Below, in pieces: positions 6,817 to 15,600 of a stretch of DNA of 64,000 bases. A program made the position numbers and the translations under genes. The notes under the pieces are model-generated. The model saw nothing but the letters and a program-made list of their open reading frames with translations. It was not told the origin of the DNA and did no database searches. The stretch lies in IMG/VR virus record IMGVR_UViG_3300013306_000017, positions 1 through 64,000 of that record, one strand, 5' to 3'. This stretch comes from a virus. The stretch's first letter is position 1. Each line of letters begins with the position of its first letter.

Positions 6817-9800
6817 TTATATAGGCTCAGGCTTCACATTGTGAGCCACAATCCCATTCTCCAAAACGTAGTTGTGATCTTCATGCTCAACGTGCAAATG
6901 GTAAACCTTGTGCGCCTGCGGTTGGTCCAGTGAGGCAATGGGATCGGCCACGAGCGCATCACCATCTCCCAGAACCATCAACCGCCTGCCTGGCACTAAT
7001 CTCTGTGTAGGAACAAAGAGGCGCGCGCCGATATAAAGCGGCTGTTCGTAACTGAGCCGGGCTGTCCGGCCGCCGTCTGTTTGCAGCAGCTGGGTAATCT
7101 TCGTGTTATGGACTTCAACACGAGTAACAACCGTTTTCACTAACTGATTCAGCGTCAAATCAAGAACCATGATTGGCGCGCCTTCAATAAAGGTTTCAAT
7201 CGCTTGCGGGCCCGTGGGCGTTCTTACCAGCGTTCCGGCAACGAAGCAGCCGCGGCGTCCGCCGGCGCCGTCGAAGGGATCGATATCAATCGGGTCCTCT
7301 CCGCTGTCTAAAGGGTTCTGCGGACCGCTGGCAGTGCCATAAGCAACCGTGGAGACATCAGACAGATCAGACCAGCCACGGCCGTTGCCGATATCCTCCT
7401 GAGAGTGATTGCGCCAACGATAGCGGAAGTAGCAATTGGCCGAAGTCTGCGAAAGCAATGTCCGGCCGGACGTTGATCCCGGAATATTTCCCTTCACCAA
7501 AGTCTCCCCGCCTGAGTCGCTATACATGAAAAGCTGGAGGTCGGAAACCGTTACGCCGTAGAGGCCGGGCTTCGGCGTATAGATGACCCAGGATGCCGAC
7601 GCATCATCTTTGTGAATGGTTGGCGGCCCAGTCAGTGCCGGTACATGGGCCTCGAATTCACTTTCAACAATACTGGCTCCATTCCAAATGACTGCTATCT
7701 CAGCGCAATCTTCAAGCCGCTGCCCGACTGTTTGGACTTTCCAAATCCGCTCAATGCCGCGCTCACTTTCCTCCATCTCCACGAACCGAACGGCAGAGTT
7801 CAACAATACAATTCGCTCGTGGTCGACGTGCGTGGCGCTGGCAGCATCCGTACCCTTCAGCCGGCGTAATAGATGAGAGCCTGTCCATCGGTTGGCTTCC
7901 GCAACATCGCGCGTCCATTCACCAACGCCCACCACTTCATTGCCGATGACCCAGGTGCTTGCGCCCTCGCGGACTTCCTCGTCTGTTACCGATGACGGTT
8001 CATCGCCGCCGAAGAAATCAGCACTCACCGTGGAAGTGTCGTCAAAGAATGACGCCGCTGCAGTTTCAATGCGATCGGTAAACTCCAGCGAGGATTCAAA
8101 GTCGGCGATGACTGAAACGCGCGTGGCGCCGCCGTCCAAACCATCCACATAGAAATCATAGCCGCCTGAATCCGGAGCGCGATTGAAATAGGCAGAATAG
8201 AGGTCTGTAACAAACTCGCCATTGTCTCGCGCGCGCGCCTCATACTCGAGGGAAAGGAAGAGCGCACGGCCCAGCTGCTGGCCTACCTGCATTGGGTTGC
8301 TTTCGCGCAGACGTTCAGCCCATGGCGCCAGTTCAAACGTGTCATCCGGCAGTCGATTCAATGCACCGGTACCGCTCGCCCCGCCGCCCACCGTGCCGCC
8401 ATAGAATTTCTTCACGAAGTTCTCCCGAGCATCCGCCCAGGTGGACGGCACCTCTGCCAGGGCGCCATTTGCGCGGCCCATCATGCACTGAGCCGTGAAG
8501 GTGGCCATCTGTTGTGGGCTATCGCCTTTGTAGCGAAACGCGGCCGCTCCAGGCCATACATAGCCTGGCTGGCTTATGTCCTTCGCCCTGGCTGCGATGT
8601 AGAGGCCCGGGACGGCCTCCGGATGCAGCAGAGGTATGTCCATGAAGGTGGCAATCGAGTTTGCGGAAACTACGACATTGACGGCCGGTGGCGCTGGTAC
8701 TAATCCCGCGCCGACAAAAACCGAGAGCTCATCGAAAATCGCGGAGCACTTCAAAACACCTGGGGCTGTACCCTGAATCTCTGCCAGACGCACCGCCCGT
8801 AACTCGCCGGTGATAGGTACCAGAATGCGATTAGAGGGATAGAGCCAAATGCGTTTATCCAGCAATGAGAACTCATGGGGTGTGGCAGCGGCCCAGTGCA
8901 TCTGCATCACGCGCCGAGCAATGTTATAGGCTTCGGTGGGCAGCAGCGTCGCGTTGAACTCCAGCGTTTCTGTTTTTTGGGACTCGGTAAACGGATAGAC
9001 ATCTTGGCGATCGTCGGTTTGATAGTCCTTCTCCGGACTAAAGAATTGGACCTTGACGAACTTCCACATCTGGGTTTCATCAGGGATCTTCGTGATCACG
9101 GTATCAACTGGAGGTTGCGCCTGAGTGCCCTTTTCGTATGCCGCCAGTTCATTCGGCTCAATGGTGTCAACAATCGTGCGGTCGGTTAAATCAACAGCCT
9201 GAATCTTGCCGTCGGGCGTCTCAACGAAATCGAAGTTGAACATGGCGGCAAAATCTTCCATGTCTTTCTTTGGCGCCTGCATATCGGGAATTGCATAGCC
9301 GCGGATTTCCGTCAGTGAGGTGACAGTGAGATCAAAGTCAGTCTCCAGCAGACCCACGCGCACCGCGCGCGAAATGACAATTTCCTGAATGGTGTGAAGT
9401 TCCGTGTGTTCGGCCAGGACCACGATGTTAGGGAAGCCGTTGTATTTTGTGATGCTCAAGCCGGACAGCCGGAAATAACAGTCGCCAATGTATGCCGGCG
9501 TCGAGTTCGGGCCATAGATAGAATCGACGTCCGTCTGAATCACTGGATCCGGTTCCTGATCTTCGTTGCCCTCATAAATGCGAATGTCAGAGTACGCGCC
9601 GCCGACAATGGTCCCACCGACTGAACCGTCACTTGGGTCGGGATCTATTGGCAGGCTGTGACGGAGCTTCGGATTGTCGTCAAGGTCGTAAGGGCTGAAC
9701 GGCAGAATCTGATGGTCATACGGAAGCTCTGGGTCAAAGTCCAAATTGAGCAGGCCAGTGGCTTCACCGACCGTCGCCGGCACGTTGTAAACAACATCCT

Positions 9801-10302
9801 CGTTAAACTTGATACGAAGAACTCTGAGCGGGCCCTTGCCCACCAAGCACGCAATATCGACGTCGTAAGTGATGCGCGTCTCAGGCGGCGGCTTAGGCGG
9901 ACCTTTGCCGCCTCCGCCACCAGATGAGCCCTGGACAACCTGCGTGTGTTTGCGGATGCCTTCTTTGTTCATCCAGATGACGTTGACACCCAGTTCAACC
10001 CCGCCAATTCCATCCGCAAAGCGGTGGCCATAGACTTCGCGTTTGGCAACTCCCCAGGCAGAATCGGAAAGCCTGAGCTCGCCCTGCATCTTTCCTTTTT
10101 CGGCGCCCTTTTGTTTTGGCGTGAGCAGCCGGGTCAGAAGCATGCTGCCGACCGTAGTAGCCGCGCCGACAGCGAGCGAGATGAGAAAGGCGGTGCCGAA
10201 AGAAATGGTAATCGGGTCCGCATGCACGACTAGCGGCCAGCCGATGACCAAAAGGCCGGCCGGTAGCAGTAGTCGCGCCAATGAGCGGATAAATGTTTTC
10301 AC
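6817..10302 (-). CDS. Tail-tip/baseplate hub protein with DUF4214 and C-terminal Hint domain
   Basis: 1161 residues, GTG start. The N-terminus has a hydrophobic segment and a membrane-like helix (about 36-60). Residues 60-540 resemble phage J-like tail hub proteins (Phage-tail_3/GTA gp15 type, for example 'DFVETPDGKIQAVDL'). Residues 695-745 match DUF4214 ('LYSAYFNRAPDSGGYDFYVDG'). The last 143 residues form a Hint domain from C1019 to a closing IVAHN, with ten residues after it. Gene order DUF2460-BR0599-NlpC/P60-hub equals that of gene transfer agents, which supports a tail-tip hub contacting the host surface. The Hint domain suggests autoproteolysis, although block B is altered. Last gene of the late transcript. 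Confidence 0.88.
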   Translation of the reverse strand: MKTFIRSLARLLLPAGLLVIGWPLVVHADPITISFGTAFLISLAVGAATTVGSMLLTRLLTPKQKGAEKGKMQGELRLSDSAWGVAKREVYGHRFADGIGGVELGVNVIWMNKEGIRKHTQVVQGSSGGGGGKGPPKPPPETRITYDVDIACLVGKGPLRVLRIKFNEDVVYNVPATVGEATGLLNLDFDPELPYDHQILPFSPYDLDDNPKLRHSLPIDPDPSDGSVGGTIVGGAYSDIRIYEGNEDQEPDPVIQTDVDSIYGPNSTPAYIGDCYFRLSGLSITKYNGFPNIVVLAEHTELHTIQEIVISRAVRVGLLETDFDLTVTSLTEIRGYAIPDMQAPKKDMEDFAAMFNFDFVETPDGKIQAVDLTDRTIVDTIEPNELAAYEKGTQAQPPVDTVITKIPDETQMWKFVKVQFFSPEKDYQTDDRQDVYPFTESQKTETLEFNATLLPTEAYNIARRVMQMHWAAATPHEFSLLDKRIWLYPSNRILVPITGELRAVRLAEIQGTAPGVLKCSAIFDELSVFVGAGLVPAPPAVNVVVSANSIATFMDIPLLHPEAVPGLYIAARAKDISQPGYVWPGAAAFRYKGDSPQQMATFTAQCMMGRANGALAEVPSTWADARENFVKKFYGGTVGGGASGTGALNRLPDDTFELAPWAERLRESNPMQVGQQLGRALFLSLEYEARARDNGEFVTDLYSAYFNRAPDSGGYDFYVDGLDGGATRVSVIADFESSLEFTDRIETAAASFFDDTSTVSADFFGGDEPSSVTDEEVREGASTWVIGNEVVGVGEWTRDVAEANRWTGSHLLRRLKGTDAASATHVDHERIVLLNSAVRFVEMEESERGIERIWKVQTVGQRLEDCAEIAVIWNGASIVESEFEAHVPALTGPPTIHKDDASASWVIYTPKPGLYGVTVSDLQLFMYSDSGGETLVKGNIPGSTSGRTLLSQTSANCYFRYRWRNHSQEDIGNGRGWSDLSDVSTVAYGTASGPQNPLDSGEDPIDIDPFDGAGGRRGCFVAGTLVRTPTGPQAIETFIEGAPIMVLDLTLNQLVKTVVTRVEVHNTKITQLLQTDGGRTARLSYEQPLYIGARLFVPTQRLVPGRRLMVLGDGDALVADPIASLDQPQAHKVYHLHVEHEDHNYVLENGIVAHNVKPEPI
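6820..7248 (-). other. Hint (hedgehog/intein) domain of the tail hub
   Basis: Residues 1019-1161. Block A reads CFVAGTLVRT directly after RRG. Block F reads VYHLHVEHEDHNYVLENG and ends IVAHN, with the terminal His-Asn pair present. The residue after Asn is Val, so protein splicing to a C-terminal extein is not expected. The block-B position where Hint domains usually have T-x-x-H-P reads S-Y-E-Q-P, so the assisting His is replaced by Gln. Cleavage before C1019 is possible in principle but may be slow or lost. Confidence 0.85.
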
Positions 10303-10303
10303 G

Positions 10304-10768
10304 TCAATCGATGATGCCCGGAATCTGATATGCGCTTTTGAGGGCCCGGGAATAAACCGGCATCAACGGGCCACGCACGACGCCTAATGACTTCCGGCCT
10401 TCATCTCGCGGCCGCAACGCATGCACGACCGTGAACCGGCGCCAATCAAAACGGTGTGCAAGAATCTCAACCACGATCGCGCAGTGTTGAATGCCCTTGC
10501 CAAAGTCGAACGCGAGGACATCCCCCAGCTTGGCCTCATAAATCCCTGGAAGCCGCTCAAGGTTTTCATCCAATAGGCGCTCGAAAGTCTCTCCGTCCGG
10601 CTCACTCGAGTATCCAAAGAAGTCGAAAGCTGAAAGACCCGTCAGGTGTCCCACGGTGATGAGCGTGCCAGCGCAATCGAAGCCATGCGCCATGTCGCGT
10701 CCCTGATGAGCGTATGAAGCGCCTAGCAGCGTGTGTGCGGCTACTACTACTTGAGCTCTCGTAGTCAT
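10304..10768 (-). CDS. NlpC/P60-family tail peptidase
   Basis: 154 residues. The catalytic triad is visible: Cys32 in GFDCAGT, His95 in IQHCAIVVE and His116 in VVHALRP. The family hydrolyses peptide bonds of peptidoglycan stems. In siphophages and gene transfer agents (gp14) it sits directly before the tail hub, as here, and is carried in the tail tip to open the cell wall or to process the tip. It ends 1 nt before the hub start. Confidence 0.9.
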   Translation of the reverse strand: MTTRAQVVVAAHTLLGASYAHQGRDMAHGFDCAGTLITVGHLTGLSAFDFFGYSSEPDGETFERLLDENLERLPGIYEAKLGDVLAFDFGKGIQHCAIVVEILAHRFDWRRFTVVHALRPRDEGRKSLGVVRGPLMPVYSRALKSAYQIPGIID

Positions 10769-10772
10769 CGTT

Positions 10773-11624
10773 TTAATCAGGAAACTTCAAAAGCTTGTTG
10801 CGCCCGGGAAGATCCGGATAACCTCTGAAGCGCCGCACATTCGCGAACTTGTCCCGGCAGGTCGCGCGCTTCCGGTCACAGCCAGCAATGAGCGTGATGT
10901 TATCTCCCGCCTGAATTACAAAATAAGCCGGAACAAAGAGCGTGATTTGATTCCCCACGTTCTTGAGAATGTGCATTTCGATGTCGTCATTGTTGCCGGA
11001 CGTCCAGATAGCAGAGCCACGGTCATAGAAACCGTCAGGCCGTGGCGTTCCAATGTTGACGGTGAATTGCTGTTGATTGGCTACGCTCGTAACTGTGGCG
11101 GTAGTCGTGATGGGCCAGCCATCCTCAGTGTCAGCGTTCAGGTCGACGCCGCACATCTCGTCACCCAACTCGACGACAATGCAGTCCTCCATAACCATCT
11201 CGCCAATAGCCTGGGCGAGCTTCTGACCCAACGATCGAAACTGAGAAGTGGCATCGAACCGGCGCACGGTAAGGTCACCAATGAACCCAACCTTCTTCAT
11301 CATCGCGCCGAGTGAAAGATCAATTGGATTGACGAGTTGGTAAGTCACTCTCGCGCCTGACCATTTGCGACCGCGCAGCTTTACGTCTGAAAAAGGGTCC
11401 GCCAAGACGCTGGACATTTCCGCATTGTCTGGAGTCAGGCCCTGCGTTTGTTGAAACTGAGTCGGCTGCATTGGCCAGGCGAGATAGTTGACCGACTCAA
11501 AGGTCAGATTGCGCGTGTGATTGCAGATGGCCAGAGTAGTGCCGTCTTTGGCAACTACTTTGACGAGAGAGCAAATGACGGCCGTGCCCTTCAGATACTC
11601 TTTCATGTCTGCGGATACTGGCAT
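10773..11624 (-). CDS. Tail-tip protein, BR0599/DUF2163 family
   Basis: 283 residues; AGGAA precedes the ATG. The C-terminal motif 'GCDRKRATCRDKFANV' followed by RRFRGYPDLPGRN is the hallmark of the Phage_BR0599 domain, and the N-terminal half fits DUF2163. Its homologue in gene transfer agents is gp13, an iron-sulphur-containing distal tail component. Cys residues in GCD...TC could hold a metal cluster. Immediate neighbours are DUF2460 upstream and NlpC/P60 downstream, the expected order. Confidence 0.88.
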   Translation of the reverse strand: MPVSADMKEYLKGTAVICSLVKVVAKDGTTLAICNHTRNLTFESVNYLAWPMQPTQFQQTQGLTPDNAEMSSVLADPFSDVKLRGRKWSGARVTYQLVNPIDLSLGAMMKKVGFIGDLTVRRFDATSQFRSLGQKLAQAIGEMVMEDCIVVELGDEMCGVDLNADTEDGWPITTTATVTSVANQQQFTVNIGTPRPDGFYDRGSAIWTSGNNDDIEMHILKNVGNQITLFVPAYFVIQAGDNITLIAGCDRKRATCRDKFANVRRFRGYPDLPGRNKLLKFPD

Positions 11625-11633
11625 GGCAAATTC

Positions 11634-12269
11634 CTAGATCGTGATCCCGAGAGCGATGGGCAACAGTTCGCGCAGGCCAACGCCGCTCCACTCGCTGTTT
11701 GTGGTTTCGTCGGTTTTCATTTCGTTGAAGTCGGTTGTGAAGCGCACCGGCAGATGGAATGTGCCAGTCCAGGTGGGAACGTTGCCGCTCGATGTGGGCA
11801 CCAGCGAGCCGTTGCTGGCGTCAAGCACAGACGCAGCATTCACGCCGCCATACTTCAGTTGAACCGTGCCCGCTGCTGGCTTGATGATGCGGCGGTAATA
11901 GGTGCGAACGTCGGTGTACTTTTTCGCCAGATAGTAGGTTGTTCCACCAACGAGCGCGGCTACCTCCGCGCCGGCGGCATTCAGAATCACGCCTTTGCCA
12001 TCATCGGTAGAATCGTCAGGGGCCAGAAACCGGAAAGCGTATGCCATTCCAAAGCGCAGAAGGTGAAAAGTGCGGAGGTCCTTGCGTCGTTGATTGTTCA
12101 GTGAGGAATAGTCGATGGTGTAGCGTGAGATGTAGTCATAGCGATTGACCCGCGCCTGCTCAAGACCCATTTGGGAATCAATCAGCGCAGTCGAAAACTC
12201 CGGACCGCCAATGGCGAAGTTCGTGTAATAGATATCCAAAAGCACATCATCGAAATTGATCCAGGCCAT
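11634..12269 (-). CDS. Distal tail protein, DUF2460 family
   Basis: 211 residues. Family features are visible: a short N-terminal strand then 'GGPEFSTALIDSQMGLEQAR', a central 'YYRRIIKPAAGTVQLKYGG', and a C-terminal 'TGTFHLPVRFTTDFNE'. DUF2460 proteins form the distal tail ring in gene transfer agents (gp12) and related siphophages. The start overlaps the tape-measure stop (TAATG), consistent with coupled translation. Confidence 0.88.
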   Translation of the reverse strand: MAWINFDDVLLDIYYTNFAIGGPEFSTALIDSQMGLEQARVNRYDYISRYTIDYSSLNNQRRKDLRTFHLLRFGMAYAFRFLAPDDSTDDGKGVILNAAGAEVAALVGGTTYYLAKKYTDVRTYYRRIIKPAAGTVQLKYGGVNAASVLDASNGSLVPTSSGNVPTWTGTFHLPVRFTTDFNEMKTDETTNSEWSGVGLRELLPIALGITI

Positions 12270-15200
12270 TACACATTCCTCCCACGCTGTTCAAAGTAAC
12301 GACTCACAGCGCCGACAGATTTCATTGCCGCTTGTTCCGCAGACTCTGGCGCAATCTTTCCTTGTGGCGCCTGAATGAGTTGGTGGATATGGACGTGAGT
12401 TTCACCGCCGCCGAGCTTGTTGAGCGGAACGACGTTGCCGGCAGTCTGCGGGACGAAGATTTCAGGATTAGGCCGACCGGTGGGGTGATCTCCGACAATG
12501 ATAGGCTTCCCAGCCGTGACGTGCCCGCCCTCTGCAAAAAGGCCCAAGCCAGTACCAACCAATGGATAGCCTCCCGGAACAAAGCTTCCCGGGTTCGCGC
12601 CAGCCGTCGCACCACCTCCACCTCCTGCGGCGCCGCCAAGCGCACCCAGCGCAATTCCCAGGACGGTTCCGAGAAGGCCCTTGCCGCCAGTTGCGCCGCC
12701 GACAGCCGCGCCCGCCGCCATCGTGGCTGTGAGGTTGGTTACCGCGACCGTGTTGGCCAGCGTGGCGCTGGTGTTCGCCGTGGTTGCACTCGCCCCAACT
12801 GCATCATTCTTTGAAGTGGAACCAATTCCAAAGACGCTCAGAATGGACCGTATCCAGCCCACGCCGCCTTTAACGCCACCGGTAGGTTCGCCAGTGTTTG
12901 GATCCATCTCTGGAGTGCCTACAGCCGCCGTGAAGAGGGAACCTATGCCTTTGGTGATGGAAGTCCGGGCAATATCAGCCAGCATGCCTTTCACCGTACC
13001 CAGAAACCCTTCACGCAGGTCGCTGAAGAAGCCTGTGATCGTCCCGTCTGCCTTGTTGACAGCGTCGCCCACAACATCGCCGAACCGAGCGGGAATTGAG
13101 ATGAAGATGTCCGTCATCATCTCACCTGTTTTTGGCAGCGTGTCATTGAACTCTGCGAGCTTTTGCTGCAGTGAACCAACAGCCATTACGGCATCACGCC
13201 ACTCACCGGCGCCGCGGTGGGCTTCATCAGCGCCACGTTTGGTTTCGTCTGCCAGATCCTTTGCGTAGAGCGAAGATTCATCAATGAGCGGTTTAATCTC
13301 ATGAAAGTTGAGCAGTGTCTTGCTCGACATCACGGCCCACTCTTTGGCTGTGGGCAAGTTCGCTGTCAACAATCCGGCCGTCACAGTCACGTTGCCAGCG
13401 CCGGCGCCCATGATTCCGATGCCCATCTCTGGACGTCCCATCGGAGCCATCGCCGACGAGGCGCCGCCACTGATGTCGCCACCCCAGGTCACTGGCATCG
13501 GATTGCCAAACCCAATCGGGGTTCCATTCACTGTGAAGGTAATACCGGCGCCAAGCTTCACGATTGCGGCCTGGGCCATCTCGCCTTGCCGGATGATGCC
13601 GTCCAGGTTGCGATCCCAGGTCGCTTTGTTTCCCTCGTATCCCCGATCGCCGCGCCGCATTAGGACAGAGTCATCACCCGCGCCGACATGGCCAGCGCCA
13701 ACAGCTGCGTATACGGCACCCTGGGTTGAGAGCTTTCCGGCATACTGTTTTTGATCGAAGTATTTGAAAACATAATCAAGCTGTTGAGTTGCGGACATCT
13801 TGCGCAACGCCTCGGTAGTGGTACCGAGCGCTTTGGCCGTGTCGCGCATGAACTGGATCAAACCAGAGGCAGACGAGTTTGGATTTTTGATCGACGGATC
13901 GAACGTGCCGGATGTTTCGACAGCCATCACGTTCAAGAGATGATCGGGATTGATCCCGCGCGCCCGGCTGCCTGAAATCAGTTTTTCCATGAAGCCAGGC
14001 TCGCGCTTCGCCAATTCCTCAAGGTTCTTCTTGGCATTTTCCTGACTGGCGAGAAAGCGGCGCTGGCGTGAGTTCAGATGACCCTCAAGCTCGTCAAGCA
14101 TGTTATCGAAGCCGCCGATCAGCGTGCCGCGCGCTTCCATCAATTGAGCAATGGCACCATCGCGATAACCGATGATCGAATCCGAACCCATTTCAAAGAA
14201 CACACGCGACGGCGACTGAATCCCGAGGGTGTCTTTCACCGATCCGATAATGCTGTCCTTCGCCATATCAATCATGGCGTCGGCGACATAGCTCTTGCCC
14301 GCGCTGATAGCTTCTGCAAGGCCGCTCGTAATACCTGGCGCGAGGATGGTTCGCACACCCAACTCAATTAGCTGGCTCGCCGGCGTGAGCGCGGAATTGA
14401 TCACGCCGGCTAGCTGGCCAACCACGTCCTGACGGCCAAGGACGTCGCCCATCGTCTTTGAGAGATTGTCGGTGAGGCCCTTGGTAGCTGTGCCCTGGGC
14501 AATTTGGACCGTGTCCTGGAGGGCGCTAAGACGGCCCTGTGCGGTGGTCTGGAGTTTGTCCATCATCCCCTGGAAGCGGGGATCGATGCGCATCATCTCC
14601 GTGATGGCTTCGACGGCGACTTTCCCGTTCAGCTTTCCTTGCTCTGCGAGCTTCCGCGTTTCAGCAACAGTCTTGCCGATGGCCTTTGCCAGCAGTTGCC
14701 AACCGGGGAGATTGGCGTTTGTTAGTTGCATCATGTCCTGGGCATTTACCTTGCCAGACATGCGCATCTGTCCGAACGCAGTGATCACGCGATGAATTGA
14801 TTCTTCAGAGATTTCACCCGAGGCAGCGATCGCGTTGCCCCAGATGGTCAGCTTAGGAATTTGCTCCTCTAAACCAAACCCAAAGGCATTCATCAACTGA
14901 GCGCCTTTGAGCAGGCCTTCGAATCGGAAAGGAGACTGCGCCCCAAACTGCTGGAGCTTCATGATGTGGGCGTGCGCTTTGTCAGCGCTGCCTGCAACCT
15001 GAGTGAAGGCAATCTCCGTCGTCTCCAGAACCATGTTGAGACGGATACCTTCTTCGGCTCCTTGCAGTAATGGAGTGATTATCGCGTGAGCCAGTTGGCC
15101 AACGGCGGGGATGCCCTGAATGATTTGTGAAATGTTGGCGAGACCGGGAATGATGCCGCCGCTACCGCCAAAGACGCCACCACTGCCCATGGTGAAGCCC

Positions 15201-15466
15201 TGTTTGAGCATGGAGAATAGCCCGGAGCCAGACTTCTTGGCAGCGTCCATCTCCGACGCCATGCCCCTGATTTTTCGAGAGGCCTTGCCGCTGTCATCTT
15301 CAACCTTCTTAGTTGAGGTGGAGAGGTCTTTGAGAGTGCGCGCGGTCTTAGTGCCTGAGACTGCGGCCTTGGTGGAATCAGTGGAAAACTTATCCAGGCC
15401 TTTGGACTGTTTGAGATTCTTATCGAGCGTCAGGTGGGCGGCGTCCAGCTCGCGCGCGTTGCGCAA
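12269..15466 (-). CDS. Tape measure protein with internal lytic transglycosylase domain
   Basis: 1065 residues from a TTG at 15466. Residues 140-300 match the phage tape-measure core (FTQVAGSADKAHAHIMKLQQ ... MSGKVNAQDMMQL). Residues 500-620 look like an SLT lysozyme fold with catalytic Glu517 (NVMAVETSG) and the SSASGLIQFM motif. Long hydrophobic Gly/Ala stretches lie towards the C-terminus. The true N-terminus probably lies 17 or more codons upstream: the frame continues as LEVERLEAVFTSNTAQA, and a GGAGG (15527-15531) sits before an ATG at 15520-15522 that is one base out of frame. A CTG at 15515-15517 is in frame at 9 nt spacing. Confidence 0.92.
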   Translation of the reverse strand: MRNARELDAAHLTLDKNLKQSKGLDKFSTDSTKAAVSGTKTARTLKDLSTSTKKVEDDSGKASRKIRGMASEMDAAKKSGSGLFSMLKQGFTMGSGGVFGGSGGIIPGLANISQIIQGIPAVGQLAHAIITPLLQGAEEGIRLNMVLETTEIAFTQVAGSADKAHAHIMKLQQFGAQSPFRFEGLLKGAQLMNAFGFGLEEQIPKLTIWGNAIAASGEISEESIHRVITAFGQMRMSGKVNAQDMMQLTNANLPGWQLLAKAIGKTVAETRKLAEQGKLNGKVAVEAITEMMRIDPRFQGMMDKLQTTAQGRLSALQDTVQIAQGTATKGLTDNLSKTMGDVLGRQDVVGQLAGVINSALTPASQLIELGVRTILAPGITSGLAEAISAGKSYVADAMIDMAKDSIIGSVKDTLGIQSPSRVFFEMGSDSIIGYRDGAIAQLMEARGTLIGGFDNMLDELEGHLNSRQRRFLASQENAKKNLEELAKREPGFMEKLISGSRARGINPDHLLNVMAVETSGTFDPSIKNPNSSASGLIQFMRDTAKALGTTTEALRKMSATQQLDYVFKYFDQKQYAGKLSTQGAVYAAVGAGHVGAGDDSVLMRRGDRGYEGNKATWDRNLDGIIRQGEMAQAAIVKLGAGITFTVNGTPIGFGNPMPVTWGGDISGGASSAMAPMGRPEMGIGIMGAGAGNVTVTAGLLTANLPTAKEWAVMSSKTLLNFHEIKPLIDESSLYAKDLADETKRGADEAHRGAGEWRDAVMAVGSLQQKLAEFNDTLPKTGEMMTDIFISIPARFGDVVGDAVNKADGTITGFFSDLREGFLGTVKGMLADIARTSITKGIGSLFTAAVGTPEMDPNTGEPTGGVKGGVGWIRSILSVFGIGSTSKNDAVGASATTANTSATLANTVAVTNLTATMAAGAAVGGATGGKGLLGTVLGIALGALGGAAGGGGGATAGANPGSFVPGGYPLVGTGLGLFAEGGHVTAGKPIIVGDHPTGRPNPEIFVPQTAGNVVPLNKLGGGETHVHIHQLIQAPQGKIAPESAEQAAMKSVGAVSRYFEQRGRNV

Positions 15467-15519
15467 AGCCTGAGCCGTGTTGCTCGTAAAGACTGCTTCT
15501 AATCTTTCGACTTCCAGGT

Positions 15520-15531
15520 CATATGGCCTCC
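15520..15531 (-). promoter_or_regulatory. Ribosome site GGAGG and out-of-frame ATG before the tape measure gene
   Basis: On the minus strand GGAGG (15531-15527) is followed 4 nt later by ATG (15522-15520). That ATG reads only seven codons before TAG. Adding one base, for example ATGG for ATG, would join it to the tape-measure frame (M-D-L-E-V-E-R-L-E-A-V). Either a G was lost here or translation starts at the in-frame CTG 9 nt after GGAGG. Confidence 0.6.
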
Positions 15532-15570
15532 GGCCTATCCGCTCCCAGTTATGCGGACCGAGCCTTCAAG

Positions 15571-15600
15571 ACCATAGCACCCAGCCGAAATTTAAGATTT
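15571..15600 (-). promoter_or_regulatory. Late-type promoter copy, upstream of tape measure
   Basis: Reads AAATCTTAAA (15600-15591), 12 nt, then GCTATGGT with -10 TATGGT (15576-15571). It matches the shared AAAACTTAAA-N12-GnTAnnnT pattern with one change in the upstream box. The upstream box overlaps the end of the frameshifted chaperone frame. Expected start of transcription is about 40 nt before the tape-measure GGAGG. Confidence 0.65.

Noticed and set aside
10043-10387. Plus-strand ORFs across the tail and head genes (for example 10043-10387, 12681-13268, 19562-20440)
   Set aside because: They are long because the GC-rich coding DNA on the minus strand has few stops in these frames. They lack motifs, and the minus-strand proteins are clearly recognisable.
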